Shown in pieces: positions 1-7,066 of a stretch of DNA of 22,741 nucleotides; position 1 is the first letter of the stretch; each line of letters starts with the position of its first letter. The stretch lies in IMG/VR virus record IMGVR_UViG_3300047564_000153, positions 1 through 22,741 of that record; one strand, given 5' to 3'. Both the position numbers and the translations under genes were made by a program. Source of the stretch: a virus. The notes under the pieces were generated by a model. It had not been told where the DNA came from and ran no database searches. It saw only the letters and a program-made list of their open reading frames with translations.

Positions 1-69
1 GACATCCTTAACCGAATTGGCGCTATGAGCGTTGATGAAATCAGACAACAGGAGGACTTGCTATCATGA
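1..69 (+). CDS. Portal protein, 3' end only (partial)
   Basis: The first 22 codons and stop belong to a portal gene whose 5' part lies outside the window. Bases 1-60 are identical to 15556-15615, the end of the complete portal gene in the second turn, and the reading frame is the same. The stop TGA overlaps the ATG of the protease-capsid gene (ATGA), and the AGGAGG at 50-55 inside this tail serves as that gene's ribosome binding site. It can be called only because the full copy is present downstream. Confidence 0.9.
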   Translation, partial: DILNRIGAMSVDEIRQQEDLLS

Positions 70-1628
70 AGATAACAATGCCAGTAACAATTACAGCAAG
101 CGATGCAGAATCACGCATCATTGCCGGTCGCATCGTTCAATGGGATTCAGTCGGCAATACTTCTGCTGGTCAAACTGTTTTCTTACCTAACTCAATTACT
201 TTTAACAAGAATACAAAGTTAGTCCTAGAGCATGAAATGACAAAGCCAATCGGCAAGTTAATGGAGTGGTCACAGGATGAAACTGGCATTACTGCTTCAT
301 TCAAGATCGCTAAAACAACTGCTGGCAATGACGCCCTTGAAGAGGCAGCGACTGGATTGCGTAGCGATTTTAGTGTGGGTGTGAAAGTAAATGCTTGGGA
401 CAACAAGGATGGCGTCATGGCTATCAGCGCATCACAACTAATCGAAGTTTCACTTGTAACTGAGGGAGCGATCCCAGGTGCAGAAGTGGAAAAGGTTGCA
501 GCAACCGAAACACAGGGACAAGCTGCATCCGAATCAACCATGGAGCCTCAAATTGAGGAACCTAAGACCGAAGGAGATGACCTAGTGTCAGAAACCGTTT
601 CAGAGGCAGTATCAACCGAGACGGTTGAAGCTGCAAAGTCAGAAGTAACTGCTGCGACAACACGTCCAGTATTTTACACAAATCCACGCGTGAACCTAGA
701 TGTAACAGCAGGTCAGTTCGCAATGGCACAAATCAATGCATCTCGCGGTGACGCAGATGCTCGGGATTTAGTTGCTGCTCTACAAGTTGCGACAGTTGCT
801 GAAAACACAGGTATGGTTCCACCTAACTACCTAAAGGACGTTATCGGCATCATTGATAACTCACGTCCGTTTATCGATAGCATCGAGACGGCTGCCCTTC
901 CAGTTTCTGGAATGAAAGTTTTCACTCCAAAATTGGGAACCAAGGCAACAGTTGCAGTAACAGCAGAGGGCGCAGAGTTCTCATCAACAGACACAACAGT
1001 CACATTCCAAGAGGATACAGTTGTTAAGTTTGCAGGCGCTGGCGTAATCAATGTTGAATTACTTGACCGTTCAGACCCAGGATTCTTGGATCTATATCTT
1101 CGCGAGTTGGCTGAATCCTACGCACAAAAGACAGATGCATACGCAGCACAAATCGCATCACAAAATGCAACAGCATCATCAGCAGCAACAATCTACGGCG
1201 CAATCGCTAAGGGTATTGCTGACTCATTCGGCGTACAGCGCTCAACACCAAACCGCCTACTTGTGGCTAACACAGGTGGAGAAGATGGTATCGACTTCGC
1301 AGGACTAGCAGCAGCAGTAGATACAACAGGTCGTCCACTATACGCAGCAGCAGCTCCGATGAACGCTAACGGCTTGCTTACACAGGGCTCAACAGCAGGA
1401 ACAGTCGCAGGACTTGGACTTGTTGTAGATGCTAACTACACAGGTGACGATGCAAACGCAAAGCATGCACTCGTTTACCCATCAAACGCAATGCGCTTCC
1501 ACGAAAGCAACCGCATTGAATTGCGCGCAAACATCGTAGCAAACGGTCGCATTGAGATCGGTCTATACGGATACGTCTGCGTAGTAAACCGTTACCCAGC
1601 AGCGTTCCGTAAGTTGAACGTAGCCTAA
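66..1628 (+). CDS. Prohead protease-major capsid protein fusion, allele A
   Basis: This 520-residue protein joins an HK97-type (U35-like) prohead protease to an HK97-fold major capsid protein. Residues 1-140 carry the protease signatures: LEHEM with probable catalytic His56, DFSVGV with Ser103, and LIEVSLV with Glu127. Residues about 141-200 are an acidic, Glu/Thr/Ser-rich linker that may act as the scaffolding delta domain. Residues about 201-520 are the capsid part, ending in a conserved stretch with YGYVCVVNRYPAAF. The family normally cleaves the delta region during prohead maturation; cleavage just before the capsid domain is inferred. An AGGAGG at 50-55 lies 10 bases upstream of the ATG, and the start overlaps the portal stop. 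It differs from the second allele (15621-17183) at 26 residues, none within residues 1-151. Confidence 0.92.
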   Translation: MKITMPVTITASDAESRIIAGRIVQWDSVGNTSAGQTVFLPNSITFNKNTKLVLEHEMTKPIGKLMEWSQDETGITASFKIAKTTAGNDALEEAATGLRSDFSVGVKVNAWDNKDGVMAISASQLIEVSLVTEGAIPGAEVEKVAATETQGQAASESTMEPQIEEPKTEGDDLVSETVSEAVSTETVEAAKSEVTAATTRPVFYTNPRVNLDVTAGQFAMAQINASRGDADARDLVAALQVATVAENTGMVPPNYLKDVIGIIDNSRPFIDSIETAALPVSGMKVFTPKLGTKATVAVTAEGAEFSSTDTTVTFQEDTVVKFAGAGVINVELLDRSDPGFLDLYLRELAESYAQKTDAYAAQIASQNATASSAATIYGAIAKGIADSFGVQRSTPNRLLVANTGGEDGIDFAGLAAAVDTTGRPLYAAAAPMNANGLLTQGSTAGTVAGLGLVVDANYTGDDANAKHALVYPSNAMRFHESNRIELRANIVANGRIEIGLYGYVCVVNRYPAAFRKLNVA

Positions 1629-1640
1629 TCACTTAATCAT

Positions 1641-1670
1641 GCCGGGGGGGTTGCTCCCGATCTCCCCGGC
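1641..1670 (+). promoter_or_regulatory. GC-rich stem-loop after capsid gene
   Basis: The short gap after the capsid gene contains GCCGGGG (1641-1647) and its exact complement CCCCGGC (1664-1670), with an inner GGG/CCC pair (1648-1650 with 1656-1658). No T-run follows, so it is not a classical intrinsic terminator. It may act as a partial terminator, an mRNA 3' stabiliser for the abundant capsid message, or an attenuator setting capsid-to-connector ratio. It is identical in the second copy although the gene just upstream diverges. Confidence 0.5.
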
Positions 1671-1690
1671 AGTAGTTTAGAGAGGACGAA

Positions 1691-2260
1691 ATGCCAAGTA
1701 TCATCACAGCAACACAGTTGAGAACCGTGCTTGGTGTTTCGTCTGCTCTTTACAATGATGCATATCTTGATGACATCATCGATACATCTGAGGCAGTTAT
1801 CTTGCCTTTACTTACAACTTTTGCATCACCAATCGCCAAGGTTTCGCTGACTAACAATGTCGCAACCTTTGAGACAGTAGGCATCCATGAGTTTACCGAG
1901 GGACAATCAGTTGTCATCGCTGGATGCGGATCACCATTTAACGGCACTCGAACAATCAATGATGATGTCGATGCATACACATTTACAGCAAACATCACTA
2001 ATGCCGATATCACAGAACGCAACGTCATCCCTAGCGGATCCGCAACACTTACAGGCGCTGCTACATATGTCGGCGTTGCTGCGGTCGAGTCCGCAATCAT
2101 CGTAGTTTCAGTTGAAGTATTTCAATCTCGTACTGCACCAGGAGGACAAATTGAAGGCGTGGATTTTGCTCCTAGCCCTTACCGCATGGGGCGCAGCTTG
2201 TTTAACCGCGTTGTCGGACTTCTGGGTTCGTATATTGATGTAGAAACGATGGCTCAATAA
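1691..2260 (+). CDS. Head-tail connector (gp6-like adaptor) with inserted beta domain
   Basis: The 189-residue protein begins with a helical ITATQLRTVLG segment and an acidic DDIIDTSEAV helix, typical of phage head-to-tail adaptors that bind below the portal ring. Helices resume at about residues 125-189. Between them, residues about 48-122 form a beta-rich insertion with HEFTEGQSVVIAG and PFNGT motifs that recur in phage structural proteins. Its place directly after the capsid gene supports a connector role. GAGG at 1682-1685 lies 5 bases before the ATG. The stop overlaps the next start (TAATG), indicating coupled translation. The adaptor assignment rests on position and the terminal helices; the insert's function is unknown. 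Confidence 0.7.
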   Translation: MPSIITATQLRTVLGVSSALYNDAYLDDIIDTSEAVILPLLTTFASPIAKVSLTNNVATFETVGIHEFTEGQSVVIAGCGSPFNGTRTINDDVDAYTFTANITNADITERNVIPSGSATLTGAATYVGVAAVESAIIVVSVEVFQSRTAPGGQIEGVDFAPSPYRMGRSLFNRVVGLLGSYIDVETMAQ

Positions 2261-2646
2261 TGCCATCAACAATTCTCTCGGCTGTTCGTACTCCTCTTGC
2301 CACAGCACTATCTGGAGTTTCAGCAAACGTATTTAGTTACGTTCCTGAGTCTATTCCAGCACCTGCTGTTGTTGTCGTTCCGGACTCTCCATACTTGGAG
2401 TTTGACACCATCGGCAAGAGCACCTTTCGATGCAAGATCAATATGACGATAACTTGTTGCGTTGCTTACAACAGCAATCCAGCATCGCTTGATAATATCG
2501 AGCAACTCATAACAAGTGTTGTGGCGGTTATACCTGCTGGATACGAAGTCCAGGCGGTTGATCGACCAACAGTTACGACAGTAGGCGCTGGCACTTTGCT
2601 GGTCGCAGATATACGCGTTGCCACTTGGTACACGCAGACAACATAA
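2260..2646 (+). CDS. Probable tail terminator protein
   Basis: This 128-residue protein has the usual shape of siphophage tail terminators, which cap the tail tube and join it to the head: an N-terminal helix (SAVRTPLATAL), then a strand with PAPAVVVVPDSPYLEF, then alternating beta strands. It lies between the connector and the major tail protein, the normal site for this role. There is no clear Shine-Dalgarno sequence; the ATG shares its A with the connector stop, so translation is probably coupled. The call is from size, pattern and position; I see no diagnostic motif. Confidence 0.6.
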   Translation: MPSTILSAVRTPLATALSGVSANVFSYVPESIPAPAVVVVPDSPYLEFDTIGKSTFRCKINMTITCCVAYNSNPASLDNIEQLITSVVAVIPAGYEVQAVDRPTVTTVGAGTLLVADIRVATWYTQTT

Positions 2647-2658
2647 GGAGAACCAATA

Positions 2659-3060
2659 ATGCCAACAACAGTCATTACGGGTCGCGACCTAGTACTCACA
2701 ATCGCAACGGTTAATTACGATGCGCAGACAACTAGCGTCACACTCACAAACACACCAGTCATCGATGTTTATCAGACACTCGACGGCAAGGCTTACAAGC
2801 ACACAGACGATCAATGGGCACTCAATATTGAGTTACTTGCCGACTGGGGAGCAACAGGCTCACTATTCGAAGCAATGTGGACTGCATGTGAAACAGCACC
2901 AAATACAACTCTTGCAGTTTCATTAACAGCTGCTACAGGCGCAGTATTCGCTTGTAACGTGTTGCCAGTATTCCCATCAGCTGGAGGCGCAGCACCAGGA
3001 GCACAGACTGACTCATGGGCTTTGACAGTGGTCGGAACACCAACCGAAACATTCAGCTAA
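2659..3060 (+). CDS. Major tail (tube) protein
   Basis: The 133-residue beta-rich protein precedes the frameshifted tail chaperone, the fixed position of the tail tube subunit in siphophages. Its sequence is rich in Thr, Ala and Val, with a central segment (DQWALNIELLADWG) and a C-terminal strand (SWALTVVGTPTETF) consistent with the tube fold. AAGGAG at 2645-2650 gives a strong ribosome binding site 8 bases before the ATG, as expected for a highly expressed protein. At 133 residues it is short for the family and seems to lack an extra Ig-like domain. Confidence 0.7.
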   Translation: MPTTVITGRDLVLTIATVNYDAQTTSVTLTNTPVIDVYQTLDGKAYKHTDDQWALNIELLADWGATGSLFEAMWTACETAPNTTLAVSLTAATGAVFACNVLPVFPSAGGAAPGAQTDSWALTVVGTPTETFS

Positions 3061-3082
3061 AATCTAACAAACGGGAGCAAAG

Positions 3083-3361
3083 ATGAAAAAAGAAATCACA
3101 ATTACATACGGGTCTGGGGATCAGGCGACTTACATCGCCTATCCGCCTGACTTTGCTAAATGGGAAATGGCTAACAAGAAGTCCATTGTTGAGTTCTCAG
3201 GAATGTATGATCTGCTGTTTGTTGCACATAGCGCTATGAAGCGCGAAGCTGCTGGCAAGCCAGTCAAGGCTCTTGATATCTGGATGGAATCTATTGTTGA
3301 TATTGAAGTAGGCATCGATAACCCAAAAGCCATGGACGAGGAAGTATCAGCCGACTCTTAA
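3083..3361 (+). CDS. Tail assembly chaperone, short (gpG-like) form
   Basis: The 92-residue product lies between the tail tube and tape measure genes, where siphophages encode the G/GT chaperones that coat the tape measure during tail assembly. GGGAG at 3073-3077 is 5 bases before the ATG. The protein is charged and mostly helical and ends at TAA 3359-3361. Codons 80-82 contain the slippery heptamer C CCA AAA in the correct phase, from which the -1 frame stays open to 3462. This short form is the in-frame product expected in excess. Confidence 0.8.
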   Translation: MKKEITITYGSGDQATYIAYPPDFAKWEMANKKSIVEFSGMYDLLFVAHSAMKREAAGKPVKALDIWMESIVDIEVGIDNPKAMDEEVSADS

Positions 3362-3462
3362 TTGAGTTGGCAATAGCAACTCAGATCCCAATGAGCGAGT
3401 GGACATCCGCCGAGGATATCCTAACGGCAATAGAGATTCTGGAGGAGCGCAATGGCAGATGA
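3083..3462 (+). CDS. Tail assembly chaperone, long (gpGT-like) -1 frameshift form
   Basis: A -1 shift at CCCAAAA (3322-3328) joins codons 1-82 to a second frame re-entered at 3328 and ending at TGA 3460-3462, giving 126 residues instead of 92. The added part contains LLIELAIATQIPMSEW and then TSAEDILTAIEILEER, the pattern of T-type chaperone extensions (a leucine-rich helix, PxSEW, an acidic helix). Without the shift these bases would be unused, in a phage that wastes almost none. The end overlaps the next gene's start at 3452. Frameshifting is inferred from the heptamer, its phase and the coding quality of the extension. Confidence 0.8.
3322..3328 (+). promoter_or_regulatory. -1 ribosomal frameshift slippery site CCCAAAA
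   Basis: The heptamer reads aaC CCA AAA in the zero frame, matching X XXY YYZ. After slippage CCC and AAA re-pair fully. It lies ten codons before the zero-frame stop. I did not identify a convincing downstream stem or pseudoknot by eye. Confidence 0.75.
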
Positions 3463-3913
3463 TCCAATCACCTATGATAAACAACAGTTGCGCGGAATCA
3501 TCAAGGCATTTAAGGCAATGGATGATGAAGCAGTTGAAGCTGCTAAAAAAGAATCTTCTGCACTTGCTAAATTCGCTTCTGATAAAATTAAGACGGCAGC
3601 TGCGTCTCGTACCGTTGCAGGTACGGTTGCGCGTGGTATTGCTGAGGGAGTTTCGATAAGCAAGTCAAGTAAGGTCGGTGAGTTTTCTTACGGCTTTGCT
3701 CGTCAGAAGTTTAGCGGTGGTGGTTCAACCTTGGATCTGCTTTACGGTATGGAATTCGGTTCCAATCGTTTCAAGCAGTTCCCAAATCGAACACCTAGCA
3801 AGGGTAGAGGCAATGAAGGTTATTTCATCTATCCGACTTTGCGCGCGATTCAACCTGAATTGATTAAGCAATGGGAAGAAGCATTTGATCGCATCTTGAA
3901 GGAGTGGGACTAA
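3452..3913 (+). CDS. HK97 gp10-like head-tail/tail morphogenesis protein
   Basis: The 153-residue protein starts with an Ala/Lys-rich helical half (residues about 10-65) and ends with a pattern seen in HK97-gp10-like proteins: GMEFGSNRFKQFP, then GRGNEGYFIYPTLR, then a helix with QWEEAFDRILKEW. Such proteins act at the head-tail joint. Its position is unusual, since gp10-like genes normally lie between connector and tail terminator; here it sits between the tail chaperone and tape measure. GGAGG at 3441-3445 is 6 bases before the ATG. The start overlaps the chaperone's long form and the stop overlaps the tape measure start (TAATG). It could instead be a tail-specific protein. Confidence 0.55.
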   Translation: MADDPITYDKQQLRGIIKAFKAMDDEAVEAAKKESSALAKFASDKIKTAAASRTVAGTVARGIAEGVSISKSSKVGEFSYGFARQKFSGGGSTLDLLYGMEFGSNRFKQFPNRTPSKGRGNEGYFIYPTLRAIQPELIKQWEEAFDRILKEWD

Positions 3914-5394
3914 TGGCAGGAAATAGAACGCTTAAACTTTCGATTCTTGCTGATGTCGATAACCTCAAGAAAAACCTGAGTCAGAGTACAGACGACGTTC
4001 AAGGTTTTGGAAACAAGATTGATGGATTCGCTGGTAAGGCAAAAGCTGCATTCGCTGTTGCTGGAGTAGCAGCTGCTGCTTATGCTGGAAAATTGCTAGT
4101 TGATGGTGTCAAGGCTGCCATCGAGGATGAGCAAGCACAGATACGCCTTGCCAACGCTTTAAGAAACACAGTCGGCGCAACGGATGATGCTATTGCCTCA
4201 GCTGAGGATTGGATTCTTAAGCAAGCCTTGGCAACTGGTGTTTCTGATGACGAATTAAGACCAGCCCTCGAAAGACTGACTCGATCCACAAAAGACATCG
4301 AGGAAGCACAAAAACTTACTAACCTTGCCCTGGATATTGCAGCTGCAAAAAATATCTCAGTCGAAACTGCTGCTAACGCATTAGCAAAAGCCAACGACGG
4401 GCAGACAGGCGCACTCAAGAAACTTGGCATAACTCTCGGAGACAATGCCAACAATCTTGCCGAATACAACAAAGTCCAAAAGCAACTGGCTAAGGCTCAG
4501 GATGAAGCCAATTTTGCTTTAGAAAATTACGGTCCAAAATCAAAAGAATATATCAAGGCTTCTGCAAAAGTCACAGAAGCGCAGGAGAAAGTAAACTTTG
4601 TTGCACAGTCAGGCATCGATGTTTTTGGTGAGTTAGGCAAAGAATTCGCAGGAGCAGCTGCTGAATCAGCCAACACCTTCCAAGGCAAAATGGATCGCTT
4701 GAAAATTGCATTTGATGAAACCAAAGAAACCGTCGGTGCATTTGTATTAGATGCGATCACGCCATTGCTCGGATTTGTTGTGGACAAAATTGTCCCAGCC
4801 GTTGAATCATTTATCGGTGCCATGGGCGGTAAAGAGGGACTTGGCGAGGCTTTCAAAGGTGTTTCAGATTTTGCTAAAAAGATATTTACGCCTGTCATTG
4901 AAGCAATGAAAGATGCATTTGATAAAATCAAAAAGGTTGTTATGGATAACAAAGATGAATTTGAGGCTTTGTTTAAGTTCTTGAAAACCTTTGTTGCACC
5001 ATTTTTGGGATTGGTTTTGAAGTTAGCCATTCAACAAATTGGCGACACAATTTCATTCGTGGTGGGTGCAATCGGAAAATTAATTACGGGATTTGAAAAA
5101 ATCATTTCCTTGGGAGGCAAAGTCAAAGACTTGCTTGGCAAGATTCCGGGGCTTGGTTTTCTCAATGGCAACTCAGCGCCTCAAAATACTGGCAGTTTGT
5201 TTGTACCAGGTAGCAGTCCAAACATTGCTCCTAACGGGCGCATGAATGGCGGGGCAACGGTGAACATCAATGTTTCAGGTGCAATCGATCCTATTAGTAC
5301 TGCTCGACAGATTGCTCAGATTCTTAACACAGAGGCAACGCTCAGCGGAACATTTAGCAACCTTGGCGGATCTAGATTGGTTTCTAGCGTATGA
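3913..5394 (+). CDS. Tail tape measure protein
   Basis: This 493-residue protein sets tail length and later leaves with the DNA. Features seen: a Lys/Asp-rich helical N-terminus, an Ala-rich hydrophobic segment near residues 40-60, long amphipathic helices with AKAQDEANFALENYG, a hydrophobic middle (residues about 300-400), and a Gly/Asn-rich C-terminus (GGATVNINVSGAIDP). I chose the ATG at 3913, which overlaps the previous stop and has AAGGAG at 3899-3904 eight bases upstream; a GTG at 3904 would sit inside that ribosome binding site. Using the usual scaling of about 0.15 nm per residue, the tail would be near 75 nm, which is short. The stop overlaps the hub start (ATGA). Confidence 0.9.
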   Translation: MAGNRTLKLSILADVDNLKKNLSQSTDDVQGFGNKIDGFAGKAKAAFAVAGVAAAAYAGKLLVDGVKAAIEDEQAQIRLANALRNTVGATDDAIASAEDWILKQALATGVSDDELRPALERLTRSTKDIEEAQKLTNLALDIAAAKNISVETAANALAKANDGQTGALKKLGITLGDNANNLAEYNKVQKQLAKAQDEANFALENYGPKSKEYIKASAKVTEAQEKVNFVAQSGIDVFGELGKEFAGAAAESANTFQGKMDRLKIAFDETKETVGAFVLDAITPLLGFVVDKIVPAVESFIGAMGGKEGLGEAFKGVSDFAKKIFTPVIEAMKDAFDKIKKVVMDNKDEFEALFKFLKTFVAPFLGLVLKLAIQQIGDTISFVVGAIGKLITGFEKIISLGGKVKDLLGKIPGLGFLNGNSAPQNTGSLFVPGSSPNIAPNGRMNGGATVNINVSGAIDPISTARQIAQILNTEATLSGTFSNLGGSRLVSSV

Positions 5395-6551
5395 CCTGGA
5401 GTCCCAATCCAACAGTAACCATTGATGGAGTATCGTTCACAAATAAATCATTGTGGAACGTATCTGTATCTTTTGGTCGCACAACCATTTGGGAACAGTC
5501 TCGGGCAGGTTATGCAACTATCAGCATCCTAAACGCCAACAATCAAGACTTTGGGTTTGATATGAATCATGACGTGATAATCACGGTTGATGATTCAAAC
5601 GGAGATCCAGTCACCCTATTTACTGGCAAAATCTCCAACGTGTCTAACAGCGTTCAAGCTGCTGGCACCAGCGCAACGGTTGCCATTCAGACGATCTCAG
5701 CCCTTTCAACTTTTGCTCAAATGGCTCGATCTGTTATCGGTGACACATCTTGGGCTAAAGAGTTTGACGATGCTCGAATGACTCGAATCTTTACGGATGC
5801 TGGGGTCACTATTGATACGGTGGACACTCCTCCCGTCTATGAGTTTACTGCCAGAAATGCCAGTCCAGCAGATGCGTATTCTTTAGCATCAGAATATGCA
5901 AGCATGGCATTTGGCTACATTTACGAGACCCCAACTGGGAGCGTTGGCTTTGCCAATGAGTCACGCAGATTCTTGGCAGAACGCGATAACGGCTATTTCA
6001 ATATCCCAAAAGATTACATTCTCTTTAATGGTCTGCAAAGTCAGAAAACCTTATCTGACATCATGAATTCAATTATTATCAGTTACAAAGCCAATGCTAA
6101 AAAGACGGCATCCGATGCGGTATCGATTGCCAATTACAGCCTAGTTGCAGGATCAGTTTCAACGGAGTTAGAAAAAGGCTCAGATGCCCAGGTGCAGGCT
6201 GATCGATACATCACCCTAAGAGCGTATCCTCGAACCTCCCTCTCATCATTTACCATTCAACTAGACTCACCAAATGTCGCAGATGCTGATATTGATGAGC
6301 TGCTCAACATCTCCATGGACAAAGCCATCGAAATCGATAACCTGCCTTTGGCGATCAAGAACACAACCTATCGCGGTTTCGTAGAGGGCTGGACTTTTAG
6401 TTTCAACAACATTCAGGTAAGCCTGACTTTTGACAGTTCTGACGTGGCTTACTCAGTCACTCCAACACGCTGGCAGGATGTCGATCCAGCCCTTATCTGG
6501 AATGATGTTGATCCAGCAGTAACATGGGATACTTTCGATGACATATACTAA
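5391..6551 (+). CDS. Tail hub / minor tail protein
   Basis: The 386-residue protein follows the tape measure and starts within its stop codon (ATGA). It begins with beta strands (VTIDGVSFTNKSLWNVSVSFGR), continues with a hub-like middle that includes an ASPADAYSLASEYA helix, and ends in a beta barrel-like region. This resembles gp27-type hub proteins of siphophages that close the tail tube. No separate distal tail protein of normal size is present, so this one may cover both roles. Residues about 363-386 contain repeated short Trp/Asp motifs (WQDVDPA, WNDVDPA, WDTFDD). There is no clear Shine-Dalgarno sequence, so coupling to tape measure translation is likely. The exact baseplate role is inferred from position. 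Confidence 0.7.
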   Translation: MTWSPNPTVTIDGVSFTNKSLWNVSVSFGRTTIWEQSRAGYATISILNANNQDFGFDMNHDVIITVDDSNGDPVTLFTGKISNVSNSVQAAGTSATVAIQTISALSTFAQMARSVIGDTSWAKEFDDARMTRIFTDAGVTIDTVDTPPVYEFTARNASPADAYSLASEYASMAFGYIYETPTGSVGFANESRRFLAERDNGYFNIPKDYILFNGLQSQKTLSDIMNSIIISYKANAKKTASDAVSIANYSLVAGSVSTELEKGSDAQVQADRYITLRAYPRTSLSSFTIQLDSPNVADADIDELLNISMDKAIEIDNLPLAIKNTTYRGFVEGWTFSFNNIQVSLTFDSSDVAYSVTPTRWQDVDPALIWNDVDPAVTWDTFDDIY

Positions 6552-6562
6552 GGAGCAAAGAA

Positions 6563-6730
6563 ATGGCTAATACGCCGAATTACAACTGGACTACGCCTGA
6601 CAACACAGGATATGTAAAAAACGGCGCGCTAGACATGAGAACGCTGGGAAACGCAATCGATTCAACGACTTACTCACTGCAACTTTCAATCGAAAGTTTC
6701 ATTCACCCTTTCCTATTGATGGGAGCATAA
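6563..6730 (+). CDS. Tail fibre N-terminal-type small protein (55 aa)
   Basis: The short gene encodes MANTPNYNWTTPDNTGYVKN and, shortly after, MRTLGNAIDSTT. This is the attachment motif that begins many actinophage minor tail and fibre proteins (PNYxWxxPxxxxxVxxGAxxxRTLGNAIDxT). In those phages it is followed by a long fibre; here the gene stops after 55 residues. AAGGAG at 6550-6555 lies 7 bases before the ATG, so it is well translated. It probably binds the tail tip and recruits the next small proteins (6734-7566) in place of a single long fibre. The motif is recognised from family knowledge; its partners are inferred. Confidence 0.75.
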   Translation: MANTPNYNWTTPDNTGYVKNGALDMRTLGNAIDSTTYSLQLSIESFIHPFLLMGA

Positions 6731-6733
6731 AGC

Positions 6734-7066
6734 ATGGCAACAGCATATAAAATCTTGGGGCAAGCTGCTCCAGCAGCTACGACAGCGACAGACCTTTACA
6801 CAGTCCCAGCTTCCACTAGCACAATCATTTCGTCTTTGACAGTATCTAACCGATCAACAACATCAGCGGCAACCTTTAGACTTTCGACAAGTGCAGCCGG
6901 TGCTGCAACTGCGGACAAAGATTATATTGCCTATGACATCACCATCGCTCCTAGTGGCATTGTTATCTTGACGGTTGGCTTAACTTTGGCTACAACTGAC
7001 AAGGTTCGCGTTTATGCTTCAACTGCTAATCTTTCATTCAATGCTTATGGAACGGAGATTTCATAA
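6734..7066 (+). CDS. Putative tail fibre/receptor-binding component (110 aa)
   Basis: The 110-residue beta-sandwich-type protein starts with MATAYKILGQ, then LYTVPASTSTIISSLTVSNR, and ends with FNAYGTEIS. Small proteins and domains of this pattern are widespread in phages of aquatic bacteria, next to tail fibre genes or decorating virions. GGGAG at 6721-6725 lies 8 bases before the ATG. The stop shares its bases with the next start (TAATG). No enzymatic motif is visible. Its role at the tail tip is inferred from its neighbours; a capsid decoration role is the main alternative. Confidence 0.6.
   Translation: MATAYKILGQAAPAATTATDLYTVPASTSTIISSLTVSNRSTTSAATFRLSTSAAGAATADKDYIAYDITIAPSGIVILTVGLTLATTDKVRVYASTANLSFNAYGTEIS

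Noticed and set aside
1051-1308. 85-codon frame overlapping the capsid gene in another + frame
   Set aside because: Gln/His/Ser-rich translation of capsid codons; no ribosome binding site, and the corresponding frame does not appear as an open frame in the diverged second allele.
3904-3912. GTG start for the tape measure protein
   Set aside because: It lies within the AAGGAG ribosome binding site of the ATG at 3913, which overlaps the preceding stop in the style common in this genome.
4527-5030. 167-codon antisense open frame inside the tape measure gene, and a similar 130-codon one at 4080-4472
   Set aside because: Both mirror the codon pattern of the tape measure gene, have no ribosome binding site and show no domain; they recur in the second copy only because the DNA is repeated.
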